Of a stretch of DNA of 64,000 nt, positions 34,993 through 42,776 are shown one piece after another (the stretch's first letter is position 1; the number at the start of each line of letters is the position of its first letter). Source of the stretch: Beutenbergia cavernae DSM 12333 (GTDB taxonomy: Bacteria > Actinomycetota > Actinomycetes > Actinomycetales > Beutenbergiaceae); NCBI RefSeq assembly GCF_000023105.1, contig NC_012669.1, positions 310,001-374,000 on the forward strand, given 5' to 3'. The notes below the pieces were generated by a model that was given only the letters and a program-made list of their open reading frames with translations, did no database searches and had not been told where the DNA came from. Position numbers and translations under genes: made by a program.

Positions 34993-35895
34993 TCACTTGA
35001 TGCCGGTGTGGGTCATGGCGTGCACGAAGCGCTTCTGCAGCAGCAGGAACACGATGAGCACGGGGATGATCGAGACGACCGACGCCGCCATCGACAGGTT
35101 GGGTGCGAGCGAGCCCTGCTCGTCGGTGAAGTTCGTCAGGCTCAGCGGGAGCGTGAACGCCTCGGGGCTCGAGATGAGCACGAGCGGCGTCTCGTAGTCG
35201 TTCCACGACCACACGAACGCGAGGATCCCGAGTGCGCTCATGACGGGCGTCGCCATCGGCAGGTAGAGCCGCCAGAAGATCTGCCACTCGTTCGCACCGT
35301 CGATCCGGGCGGCCTCCGCGAACGCCGACGGCTGCGCCACGAAGAACTGCCGCATGAGGAACGTGCCGAGCACCGTGAACATGCCGGGCAGGATGAGCGC
35401 CCACAGCGTGTCGTACAGCCCCATCTGCTGGAAGTAGATGAACCGGGGCACGAGCAGGAGCTGGGCGGGGATGATCGACGTCGCCAGGTAGGCCAGGAAG
35501 ATCTTGTCGCGTCCGCGGAAGTGCAGGCGGGCGAACGCGTAGCCGGCCATCGTCGCCGTCAGCACCTCGCCGAGCACGCGGGCGGTCGCCACGATCACGG
35601 AGTTCGCGAAGGCCGGCACGATCGACGTCGGGCCGGTGAGCACCGCGACGAACGAGTCCCACCGCAGCGGGTCCGGGATCCACTCCATCGGGATCGTGAA
35701 CGCGTCCGCGTTCGTCTTCAGCGACGTCGAGAGCATCCACGCGAACGGCGCGAGGAACGCGATCGCGAGGATCCACAGAGCCGCTGCCCAGATCCAGCGC
35801 GTGCGCCGGGCGCGGCGCTGCTTCGCGGAGCGGCCCGTGCGAGCCGTGCCGACGACGGCGGGCGCGGCGGCGGGGGAGAGCGTCGCGTCAGTCAT
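34993..35895 (-). CDS. ABC sugar permease, MalG/UgpE type (system 3)
   Basis: A 300-residue membrane subunit with six helices; the N-terminal 35 residues are basic. The EAA loop reads FAEAARIDGANEWQ, and the word MLSTSLKTNADAF follows helix 1. The ATG lies 8 bases inside the preceding permease gene. It works with the SBP and permease of the same operon; the ATPase is not encoded here. Confidence 0.94.
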   Translation of the reverse strand: MTDATLSPAAAPAVVGTARTGRSAKQRRARRTRWIWAAALWILAIAFLAPFAWMLSTSLKTNADAFTIPMEWIPDPLRWDSFVAVLTGPTSIVPAFANSVIVATARVLGEVLTATMAGYAFARLHFRGRDKIFLAYLATSIIPAQLLLVPRFIYFQQMGLYDTLWALILPGMFTVLGTFLMRQFFVAQPSAFAEAARIDGANEWQIFWRLYLPMATPVMSALGILAFVWSWNDYETPLVLISSPEAFTLPLSLTNFTDEQGSLAPNLSMAASVVSIIPVLIVFLLLQKRFVHAMTHTGIK

Positions 35896-36838
35896 GGAGA
35901 GCCTTTCCGCGCTGGGCTCGCCACATCGCGAGCGTGAGGGCGAGGACGCCGACGAACGTCACGAGGCCGATCGCCGCGGCGTACCCGAACCGGTAGAACT
36001 GGAAGCCGGTCTGATACATGTAGAAGGACATGACGGTTGTCGCGTCACCCGGGCCGCCCGCCGTCAGCAGGGCCACGAGGCCGAAGCCCTGCGACGTCCC
36101 GATGAACAGCGTGACGAGCAGGAACACGGTGGTCGGCATGAGCGCCGGCCACGTGATCGTGCGGAACCGCAGCCACGCGCCGGCGCCGTCCATCTCCGCC
36201 GCCTCGTACAGGTCGGATGGGGCGTCCTGCAGCGCCGACAGGTAGATGACGGCGGCGTACCCGACGCCGCTCCAGATCGCGATGACGATGAGGGCGGGCA
36301 GTGCCCAGCGCGACGACGCGAACCACGCCGGGGCGTTCTCGATGCCCAGGCCGTGGAGCACCTGGTTGACGAGGCCGGCCGACGGGTTCATGAGCATGAG
36401 CCACGTCATGCCGACCGCGACCGTGGACACGATGTACGGCAGGAAGAACACGGCCCGCAGCGCGCCGCGGCCAGGGATGTCGCGGTTGAGCGCGATCGCG
36501 AGCGCCATGCCGAGCAGCACGGTGAGCGGCACGCTGACACCGGCGTACACGATGGTCCGGCCGACGCTGCCCCAGAAGACGGGGTCGCGCAGCACGTTCA
36601 CGAAGTTGTCGACGCCGATGAACTCGATGCCGCCGAGCCCCGAGACGAGGTTCCAGTCCGTGAACGCCAGCACGATCACCGAGACCAGCGGGATGAACGT
36701 GAACAGCGCGACGCCGATGAGGTTCGGTGCGATGAAGAGCCAGCCGACGCGGGCGCGCGGACCGGTGCCGCGGCTGGTCCGGGAGCCGGACGACGGCGCC
36801 TGAGCGGGCGCGGAGGTGGGTGCGGTCAGGGTGGCCAT
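35888..36838 (-). CDS. ABC sugar permease, MalF/UgpA type (system 3)
   Basis: A 316-residue membrane subunit with six helices after a polar 30-residue N-terminus. The EAA loop is LYEAAEMDGAGAWL, and GLVALLTAGGPGDAT lies between helices 5 and 6. The ATG shares one base with the stop of the SBP gene (TGATG). A longer upstream frame is a shadow in the SBP gene. Confidence 0.94.
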   Translation of the reverse strand: MATLTAPTSAPAQAPSSGSRTSRGTGPRARVGWLFIAPNLIGVALFTFIPLVSVIVLAFTDWNLVSGLGGIEFIGVDNFVNVLRDPVFWGSVGRTIVYAGVSVPLTVLLGMALAIALNRDIPGRGALRAVFFLPYIVSTVAVGMTWLMLMNPSAGLVNQVLHGLGIENAPAWFASSRWALPALIVIAIWSGVGYAAVIYLSALQDAPSDLYEAAEMDGAGAWLRFRTITWPALMPTTVFLLVTLFIGTSQGFGLVALLTAGGPGDATTVMSFYMYQTGFQFYRFGYAAAIGLVTFVGVLALTLAMWRAQRGKALHD

Positions 36839-38175
36839 CAGCTGCTCCGTCCGTACCGCGTGATCGCGGCGCCTGCCTGGCGGTCGATCGCGTCGACGGC
36901 GTCCACGGGTGCGCGCTCGCCGATCCAGCACAGGTCGCGCTGCTGGCGCACGGCGAGGTCGATCTCCGGGAACGCCGTGAGGTTCGTGTCGACGAACAGC
37001 TCCGGGTCGTCGTCGAACAGGACGCGGCGGAACGAGTCGACGTCGAACCAGTCCGCGGCGTCGGGTCCGAGCAGCGAGCCGAGCATGTCCTCGGTGCCGA
37101 CGTTCTGCAGCGTCGGGATCTTGCCGCCCGGCGCCATGAACTCCGAGCCGGAGAGGATCCAGAAGCGCACGAACTCCCAGGCCAGGTCCTGCTTCGACGA
37201 GCGCGGGTTCACCATGATGTGGTTGCCGAAGACGCCGGTGTTCCAGGCGCCGACGTCAGTGGTCGGGATCGGCGCGGCGGCGACCTTGAAGTCGTGCGGG
37301 TAGTTCTCGGCGTCAGCGAGGAAGCGCAGGGAGAACGGCGCCGTCATCCACAGCGCGAAGTCCTCGGCGACGAACGCGTTCTGCTGGTACGCCTCGAGCT
37401 GCCGGGCGAGGATCTCCGTCCACGGGTACAGGACGCCGTCGTCGATGAGGTCGCGGCTCAGGGCCATGTGCTCGCCGAACGCCGGGTCGGCGAAGTTCGA
37501 GCCGCCGTCGTCGGTGTACCAGTAGTTCGGGCCGAGGCTCACGCGCGCGGTGTCGGGGAGCATGTACGCGCCGTAGGTGCCGTCGCCCGTGAGCTCGGCG
37601 GCCGCGGCGACGAACTCGTCGAGCGTCCACGCCTGGGGCAGCTCGATCCCCGCCGCCTCGAGGCGGGCCAGGTTGACCAGGATCATGTTCGGTTCGCGCG
37701 TGGTGGCGAGCGCCGTCAGCCGGTCGTCCTGCCAGAAGCCCTTCGGGGCCTCGGTGTCGAGGAACTCCGCGAGCTCGGGGTCGGCCTCGACGCGGTCCGT
37801 GAGGTCGAGCGTCATGCCCGAACCGGCGCGGAGCGCGAGGTTGCCCGTGGCGTACGTGAAGTAGACGTCGATGTCGACGCCGCCCTGGAGCGCGGTGTCG
37901 AGCTTGAGGTTGCCCCGGTCGTCGTTGACGAACCGCGTGTAGTTCACCGTGTACTCGGGATGGGCCTCGTGGAAGGCGTCCACGAGGGCGCCGGGTCCGG
38001 ACTCCGGTGGGACGCCGCCCCACACGTTGAGGGTGTTCTGCGGCGTGGTGCCGCCGCCGCCTCCGGAGCACGCCGCCAGCGCGCCGGCAGTACCGGCGCC
38101 GAGCGCTCCGGCGAGCACGGCGCGGCGGGTGAGGCTGGGGGCACGACGCGATGGCCGCGGTGGAACTCTGCTCAT
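36838..38175 (-). CDS. Extracellular solute-binding lipoprotein (system 3)
   Basis: A 445-residue sugar-binding protein. The signal peptide carries twin Arg in S-L-T-R-R-A-V-L-A-G and a lipobox LAAC with Cys36, so Tat export followed by lipidation is possible. The mature part starts NTLNVWGGVPPE, as in SBP_bac_1 proteins. It is the first gene of the six-gene minus-strand operon with two permeases, the unknown 479-residue protein, the RpiR regulator and the FAD oxidoreductase. The ATG at 38175 has GGGAG upstream; a TTG nine codons earlier is less likely. Confidence 0.93.
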   Translation of the reverse strand: MSRVPPRPSRRAPSLTRRAVLAGALGAGTAGALAACSGGGGGTTPQNTLNVWGGVPPESGPGALVDAFHEAHPEYTVNYTRFVNDDRGNLKLDTALQGGVDIDVYFTYATGNLALRAGSGMTLDLTDRVEADPELAEFLDTEAPKGFWQDDRLTALATTREPNMILVNLARLEAAGIELPQAWTLDEFVAAAAELTGDGTYGAYMLPDTARVSLGPNYWYTDDGGSNFADPAFGEHMALSRDLIDDGVLYPWTEILARQLEAYQQNAFVAEDFALWMTAPFSLRFLADAENYPHDFKVAAAPIPTTDVGAWNTGVFGNHIMVNPRSSKQDLAWEFVRFWILSGSEFMAPGGKIPTLQNVGTEDMLGSLLGPDAADWFDVDSFRRVLFDDDPELFVDTNLTAFPEIDLAVRQQRDLCWIGERAPVDAVDAIDRQAGAAITRYGRSS

Positions 38176-38211
38176 GCGATCTCCCTCGACCGTCCTCGAC
38201 AACGGTGCAAG

Positions 38212-38240
38212 AAGTTACCGAGCATGACGTGGAGAAGCAA
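38212..38240 (-). promoter_or_regulatory. Promoter of the system 3 operon
   Basis: Read on the minus strand: -35 TTGCTT (38240-38235), a 17-base spacer and -10 TAACTT (38217-38212). This would start transcription near 38205, giving a leader of about 30 bases with a ribosome-binding site. Just upstream is an unusually AT-rich stretch (38255-38272), which may be an UP-like or regulator-binding region. Confidence 0.55.
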
Positions 38241-38389
38241 ATGAGCGCGAGAGAGATTTTTAGACGGGCGAGTCCCGGACGCTCGACGGGCGCACCCAGG
38301 AGCTCACGTACGCGCCGACGCTCCACCCGTCTCGTCGGGTGTGACGCCACCGATCGAACGGCCAGGGCGCCCGGCGTTCCGGCGCGGGC

Positions 38390-38953
38390 TCACTCGTTCC
38401 TGGCCCTGTGCTGGGCGTTCTTCACGCGGTTCTGGCAGGTGACCCCGCAGAAGCGTCGCGTGCCGTTCTTGGAGCTGTCGACGTAGACCCGGTCGCAACG
38501 CGGTGCTTCGCAGACGCCGAGGCGGCCCGCGTGCCGGCTCCCGATCGCCATCGTCAGAGCCGCTGCGCAGCCTGCCGCCCAGCCGTCGCCGAGCTCGTCG
38601 GTCGGTCCGTGGAAGTGCATGTGCCAGCCGTCGCCCGCGTTGTCGAGCCTCGGCGCCGGACGGCACCAGGTGAGGAGCGCGTTGGTCCTGCGGGCGGCCT
38701 CGTCGTAGTCCTCGTCGGCCACGGCTTCGAAGATCGGGCGGGCGTCGTCGGCGAAGCGCCTGAGGATGAGCTCCGCGTCGCGGGAGACGTGCACCGGCTG
38801 TCCGCCTCTGGCCAGCGCGACGCCGAGGTCGCGCCGGAGCTGGGCACCGGTCGGCACCTCGGCCGGCCTGCCCCCCGCATCCCGGCATGTCATGAGATTG
38901 ACAAGCTCCGTGGACGCCCGGAGAAGGTCGGCGACGTGACTGTCAAAGTACAT
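38390..38953 (-). CDS. ABATE-domain / CGNR zinc finger regulator
   Basis: A 187-residue protein: an N-terminal ABATE (putative stress-ligand-binding) domain to about residue 135, then the C-terminal CGNR zinc finger with Cys ligands in VCEAPRCDRVY and RRFCGVTCQNR and the SSKNG turn between them. Proteins of this class are thought to be transcription regulators that sense small molecules. It is divergent from the MFS gene with only 36 bases between the start codons, so it most likely regulates the exporter and itself. Its start appears leaderless, with TAGACT six bases upstream. Confidence 0.9.
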   Translation of the reverse strand: MYFDSHVADLLRASTELVNLMTCRDAGGRPAEVPTGAQLRRDLGVALARGGQPVHVSRDAELILRRFADDARPIFEAVADEDYDEAARRTNALLTWCRPAPRLDNAGDGWHMHFHGPTDELGDGWAAGCAAALTMAIGSRHAGRLGVCEAPRCDRVYVDSSKNGTRRFCGVTCQNRVKNAQHRARNE

Positions 38954-38963
38954 TTGAACAGTC
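38938..38963. promoter_or_regulatory. Inverted repeat operator between ABATE and MFS genes
   Basis: GACTGTCAAA (38938-38947) faces TTTGAACAGTC (38953-38963), complementary except for one extra base, with a 5-base spacer. It covers the start codon of the ABATE gene and the -35 of the MFS promoter, so a protein bound here would block both. Confidence 0.55.
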
Positions 38964-38982
38964 TAGGTCAACCATCTAGCGT
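38954..38982 (+). promoter_or_regulatory. MFS gene promoter, leaderless
   Basis: -35 TTGAAC (38954-38959), 17-base spacer and -10 TAGCGT (38977-38982), ending 7 bases before the GTG start. The -35 lies inside the inverted repeat. The complementary strand carries TAGACT (38965-38960) as -10 for the ABATE gene, so the two promoters overlap. Confidence 0.6.
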
Positions 38983-38989
38983 CGCTCGC

Positions 38990-40198
38990 GTGACTGATGA
39001 AAGGCGGATGAACAGTCTCGGCTGGCTTCAGCTGCTCGCGTCCCTGCCACGCGCGGTGAAGGTCCTGCTGGTGGCTCGCTTCGTGAACCGCATCGGTGCC
39101 TTCTCGATGCCGTTCCTGGCCGTTCTGCTGGTTCAGGAGGTCGAGGCGAGCACCGTGCTGGCAGGGACGGTGATGGCCGCCTTCGGTGTCGCGACCATCC
39201 CGTCCCGACTCCTCGGAGGCGTGCTCGCGCAGCGCGTCGCTACACGCCACGCGGTGGCCGTCGGGCTGCTCGGCACGGCTGCGGCCCAGGGGCTGATCGC
39301 GAGCGCGTCCTCCGTGGCGATGGCGCTGGTCGGGGCCGTCCTTCTCGGGCTGTTCTTCGAGATCTACGAACCGGCGAGCCAGGCACTCATCGCGGACACC
39401 ACACCAGATGCGCTGCTGCCACGAACCTACGGCCTGTTCGGCGCAACGCTCGCCTGTGCGGGACTTGCCGCGGGGACGATCGCTGCCCTCGTGGGACAGA
39501 TCGGCCTGCGGTGGTTGTTCGTCGTCGACGCCGCCACGGCCACGGCCTGTGCCGCACTGGTCATCGGGTTGATGCCACGGTCGACCCGCTCTACCGCGCC
39601 CTCGGCGACGCGGACGCGATCCGCGTGGGGCGATCGGCGGCTGTGGTCCCTGATGCTGACGGGAACGGCCTTCGCGACGGTCTACCTGACCGTCCCGATG
39701 GCGATGCCCTTGGCGTTGATCGACGCGGGGCACCATCCCTCGGTGGCCGGATGGCTCGAGGCGCTGTCCGCGCTGGTGGTGATCGCGGCGCAACCACTCC
39801 TGAGCGGGCGCCCGGCGGCTGCTCGACGCATGGTCGTCGGCTACGCCGCCATCGCCGCCGGGCTCGCCACGGCGGCCGCCGCGCCCACGCTCGCCGGGTA
39901 CGCGGCCGCGACTCTCGTCATGAGCGTCGGCGACGCTCTGTTGCTCGGCTACAGCCTCACCCTGGTGGCGCGGATCGCCCCAGCGGGATCGACGGCCGCC
40001 TACTTCGCCGCGTACGGGCTCACCTGGGGTGTGGCCCTCATCCTCGGGCCTCCCGCCATGGGCTACCTCATCGGCATCGGTCCGCCGACGTTCTGGTCGG
40101 CGTGCGCCATCGTCATGGTCTGCACCGGAGCGGCCACGGCAGTCATCGTTCGACGCCTGGCTCGTGCCACGACGAGGGGGCGCGGCGGCGTCGGCTAG
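38990..40198 (+). CDS. MFS transporter
   Basis: A 402-residue protein with twelve hydrophobic segments and the loop 2-3 motif region GGVLAQRVATRHAV, typical of the drug:H+ antiporter groups. The GTG start is chosen from the leaderless promoter spacing; an ATG 18 bases further is an alternative. The paired ABATE/CGNR regulator suggests induction by an exported small molecule, perhaps an antibiotic. Its TAG stop shares the tetranucleotide CTAG with the stop of the convergent small gene. Confidence 0.92.
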   Translation: MTDERRMNSLGWLQLLASLPRAVKVLLVARFVNRIGAFSMPFLAVLLVQEVEASTVLAGTVMAAFGVATIPSRLLGGVLAQRVATRHAVAVGLLGTAAAQGLIASASSVAMALVGAVLLGLFFEIYEPASQALIADTTPDALLPRTYGLFGATLACAGLAAGTIAALVGQIGLRWLFVVDAATATACAALVIGLMPRSTRSTAPSATRTRSAWGDRRLWSLMLTGTAFATVYLTVPMAMPLALIDAGHHPSVAGWLEALSALVVIAAQPLLSGRPAAARRMVVGYAAIAAGLATAAAAPTLAGYAAATLVMSVGDALLLGYSLTLVARIAPAGSTAAYFAAYGLTWGVALILGPPAMGYLIGIGPPTFWSACAIVMVCTGAATAVIVRRLARATTRGRGGVG

Positions 40199-40407
40199 GA
40201 GGGGCGGTCCGTGGGTGCGGTGGTCGGCACGCCGTCCGGGATCACGCACACACCGTCCACGCACTGACCGGCGCCGGCGTCCGCGCCGACGAGCGTGAAC
40301 GGCGACGCCGCGCCGTCGAGCACCGGAACCCGGAGGGTCGATGGGCTCGGGGCGCTGGGATCCTCCGCGTCGCTCGCCGAGCCGGGGGAGCCGGGGGCGG
40401 CGCTCAC
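40195..40407 (-). CDS. Small protein coupled to the DsbA-like gene
   Basis: A 70-residue frame that overlaps the end of the DsbA-like gene by GTGA, the coupling used by real operon partners in this window. The N-terminal third is Ser/Pro/Ala-rich; the C-terminal part contains a C-x4-C pair in GQCVDGVCVIP, which might be a substrate or partner of the thioredoxin-like protein. No signal peptide is seen. I do not recognise a family. It may be only a chance frame. Confidence 0.45.
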   Translation of the reverse strand: MSAAPGSPGSASDAEDPSAPSPSTLRVPVLDGAASPFTLVGADAGAGQCVDGVCVIPDGVPTTAPTDRPS

Positions 40408-41108
40408 GCGGAGGCGACGGCGGTGGCCGCCTCGTCCGGGGCCGGGGCCGGGGCAGGACGCTCGGCGGAGGCCCGGTCCGCGGCGGCCTGCGCGAGGACC
40501 TGCCGGAACACGGCCGACTCCTGGGCGCCGGCGACGCCGTAACGGCCGTCGACCACGAAGAACGGGACACCGGTGATCCCGTAGGCACGGGCCTGGGCGA
40601 TGTCCGCCTGCACCTCGTCGCGGTACCGGCCGTCCTCGAGAGCCGCGCGTGCGGCCTCCGGATCGAGCCCGACGTCAGCCGCCAGAGCGAGGAGCTCCTC
40701 CGTGTGCCCGATGTGCCGCCCCTCGGTGAAGTACGCGGCGAACAGCCGTTCCTTCAGCTCGAGCTGGGTGCCGTGCGCCTTCGCGTGGTGCAGCAGCTCG
40801 TGGGCGGCGAGCGTCTTCGTGTGGCGGACGGCGTCGAAGTCGTACGTGAGTCCCTCCGTCGCCGCCAGCAGCGTCATCTGCTCCAGCATCTGCTCGACCT
40901 GCGCCACCGGCATGCCCTTGTGGCCGGCGAGGAAGTCGACCTCGGAGCCGTCGAAGTCCACAGGGGTGTCGGGGGCCAGGTCGAAGCTGTGGAACTCGAC
41001 GTCCACGTCGACGTCGTCGACGTCGACAGCTGCCTGGAAGCGCCGCAACCCGATGTAGCACCAGGGGCAGGCGATGTCGGACCAGATGTCCACCTTGATC
41101 GCACTCAC
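40404..41108 (-). CDS. DsbA family oxidoreductase, FrnE-like
   Basis: A 234-residue cytoplasmic thioredoxin-fold protein with redox motif C-P-W-C (Cys14 and Cys17) in DIACPWCYIG and the cis-proline loop GVPFFV near residue 175; the helical insert lies between. FrnE-like proteins act as disulfide isomerases or in polyketide tailoring and stress tolerance. The GTG giving SAIKVDIW fits the family start; an upstream start adding MLVVPG is possible. The C-terminal tail is Ala/Pro-rich. Confidence 0.92.
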   Translation of the reverse strand: MSAIKVDIWSDIACPWCYIGLRRFQAAVDVDDVDVDVEFHSFDLAPDTPVDFDGSEVDFLAGHKGMPVAQVEQMLEQMTLLAATEGLTYDFDAVRHTKTLAAHELLHHAKAHGTQLELKERLFAAYFTEGRHIGHTEELLALAADVGLDPEAARAALEDGRYRDEVQADIAQARAYGITGVPFFVVDGRYGVAGAQESAVFRQVLAQAAADRASAERPAPAPAPDEAATAVASA

Positions 41109-41169
41109 GCCGGGCACAACGAGCAAACGGTCCGCAGGATTCCCGTGGCCTCCCTGGGGGAGTCGTCCC

Positions 41170-41175
41170 TAGGCT
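41170..41175 (+). promoter_or_regulatory. -10 box of the APH-like kinase gene
   Basis: TAGGCT ends 7 bases before the GTG start of the kinase, with no ribosome-binding site between: a leaderless start. Confidence 0.5.
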
Positions 41176-41182
41176 CGACGAC

Positions 41183-42190
41183 GTGCTCCCGGACGATCTG
41201 CCCGACCTCTCGCCGTGGGGTCTGCGTGAGCCCACCACCGTCACGCGTCCGGCGGACGGGATCAACAACGCGGTGTGGCTGCTCGACGAGGAGTACGTCG
41301 TGCGCCGGTACTCCACCCTCGACGCCGAGCACGTCGCTGCCGAGCACCGCCTGCTCGCCGCGCTCGACGAGCGTGCCGACCTGCCGTTCGCCGTCCCGGC
41401 CCCGATCCGGACCTCCGACGGCGCCACGTTCGTCGTCGCCGGAGGCAGGCCGGTCGCCGTCTTCGCCTACCGCGCCGGCGCTCCGGCACCGCCCGACCCG
41501 GCGTCGATGGAGCTGGCCGGCGAGGCTCTCGGGCTGCTCGACGCGGCGCTCGCGGAGCTGCCGGCCGAGCTCGCGCCGCGGGTCGGCCCCGCGTCGATGG
41601 CCGGGCTGCACCCCGCCGTCGACGACCTCGACGAGCTGGGCGCGGAGCTGGAGCGTCGCCTCCCCGGTGACGACGGCGTGGCGTGGTTCCGGGCCGCCTG
41701 GGCGCCGGCGGACGAGGCGTACGCCTCCTTGCGCCGGACGCTTCCGACGCAGATCCTGCACGCCGACCTGTCGCCGTCGAACGTGCTGATCCACCAGTCC
41801 CGCGTCAGCGCGATCCTCGACTTCGACCACGCCTGCCTCGGGCTGCGTGTCGAGGATCCCGTCGCGGCGATGCACATGGCGGCCGTCTTCGGCACGGCGG
41901 GCCCCGAGGAGACACTCCGGGCGTTCCGCCGCGGGTACGTCCGCACCGGCGAGATCCTCCCCGCCGAGGACGCGGCCGTCCCGGTGCTGCTGCGACGTCG
42001 CGGCGTCGGCGCCGTGGTGTGGCAGTCCGGACTCTGGCGGTCTGGCCTCGGCACGTTCGACGACGTCCGGGCACGACTGGCGGACGGTCCGGCGTTCGAG
42101 GAGCGGCTGACCGCGGGGGCCGCTGTCACCGCGCGCGCCCCGCGCTCGGCCGCTAGGCTGCGCGCGACCGGGGGCGTGCGCAGGGGCTGA
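41183..42190 (+). CDS. Aminoglycoside phosphotransferase (APH) family kinase
   Basis: A 335-residue small-molecule kinase. The catalytic loop is ILHADLSPSNVLI (catalytic Asp in H-A-D) and the metal site ILDFDHACLG. The N-lobe begins with the nucleotide-binding strand near VTRPADGINNAVWLL. The closest look is the homoserine-kinase/choline-kinase-like branch rather than true resistance enzymes, so the substrate is open. The C-terminal 30 residues are basic and probably disordered. It is divergent from the DsbA-like gene. Confidence 0.87.
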   Translation: MLPDDLPDLSPWGLREPTTVTRPADGINNAVWLLDEEYVVRRYSTLDAEHVAAEHRLLAALDERADLPFAVPAPIRTSDGATFVVAGGRPVAVFAYRAGAPAPPDPASMELAGEALGLLDAALAELPAELAPRVGPASMAGLHPAVDDLDELGAELERRLPGDDGVAWFRAAWAPADEAYASLRRTLPTQILHADLSPSNVLIHQSRVSAILDFDHACLGLRVEDPVAAMHMAAVFGTAGPEETLRAFRRGYVRTGEILPAEDAAVPVLLRRRGVGAVVWQSGLWRSGLGTFDDVRARLADGPAFEERLTAGAAVTARAPRSAARLRATGGVRRG

Positions 42191-42207
42191 ACCGATCGGG
42201 GTCGGTG

Positions 42208-42705
42208 ATGGTGCGTCCGATGCAGGCGTGGTTCCGGATCGTGTCGGTGATGGCGCTCGCCGTCGCCGCGTTCGCGACCGCCGGCTGCGGTCCGGGAGGG
42301 ACGCCGTTCGACGAGGCCGAGGCAGGCGACTGCCTCGGGGACACGGGCGACACGGACACGGACGACCTGCGCGTGACCGACTGCGCCGAGGCGGATGCCA
42401 GGTGGACGGTGCTCGGGCAGGTGGAGGGAGCCGGCGCCGATGCCTGTGCCGACCTGCCGGACACCGACGTCATCATCTCCGCCGCTGACGACTCCACGTC
42501 GACGTGCGTGCGCTTCCGCGCCGCCGAGGGCGACTGCGTCTGGACCGACCTCTCGGGGTATGCGAACTGCGAGGAGGACAGCGGCTACCAGCTCGCGGCG
42601 ATCGTCGAGGCCGCCGCCGACGACACCGGCTGCCCGGAGGACACCGCGCAGAGCCGCATCTACAGCGACGGCGTCGTCTACTGCTGGGTGCAGCACAGCG
42701 TGTAG
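42208..42705 (+). CDS. LppU-like lipoprotein
   Basis: A 165-residue lipoprotein: signal peptide with hydrophobic stretch VSVMALAVAAFAT and lipobox ending in TAGC, then an acidic Cys-containing domain with the pattern A-G-D-C-L ... V-T-D-C-A-E-A-D-A. The regular cysteines probably form disulfides outside the cell. This pattern matches the LppU/SCO3897 group of unknown function. Start ATG 42208 is preceded by GGGGTCGG; the GTG before it is alternative. It lies 17 bases after the kinase gene and may be co-transcribed. Confidence 0.8.
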   Translation: MVRPMQAWFRIVSVMALAVAAFATAGCGPGGTPFDEAEAGDCLGDTGDTDTDDLRVTDCAEADARWTVLGQVEGAGADACADLPDTDVIISAADDSTSTCVRFRAAEGDCVWTDLSGYANCEEDSGYQLAAIVEAAADDTGCPEDTAQSRIYSDGVVYCWVQHSV

Positions 42706-42764
42706 CCGCACGGCCCGGCAGCGCCATGCGGCGTCGTCGTCCGCCGCCCTACACTCCACCGCCC

Positions 42765-42770
42765 TACGCT
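42765..42770 (+). promoter_or_regulatory. -10 box of the threonine aldolase-like gene
   Basis: TACGCT ends 6 bases before GTG 42777. A second similar box, TACACT, lies 15 bases further upstream. This supports GTG 42777 as a leaderless start rather than the in-frame ATG at 42726. Confidence 0.5.
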
Positions 42771-42776
42771 GTCGCC

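Noticed and set aside
40201-40403. Treating the small frame after the DsbA-like gene as certain
   Set aside because: Kept only as a low-confidence feature: overlap supports it, but no family match was recognised.
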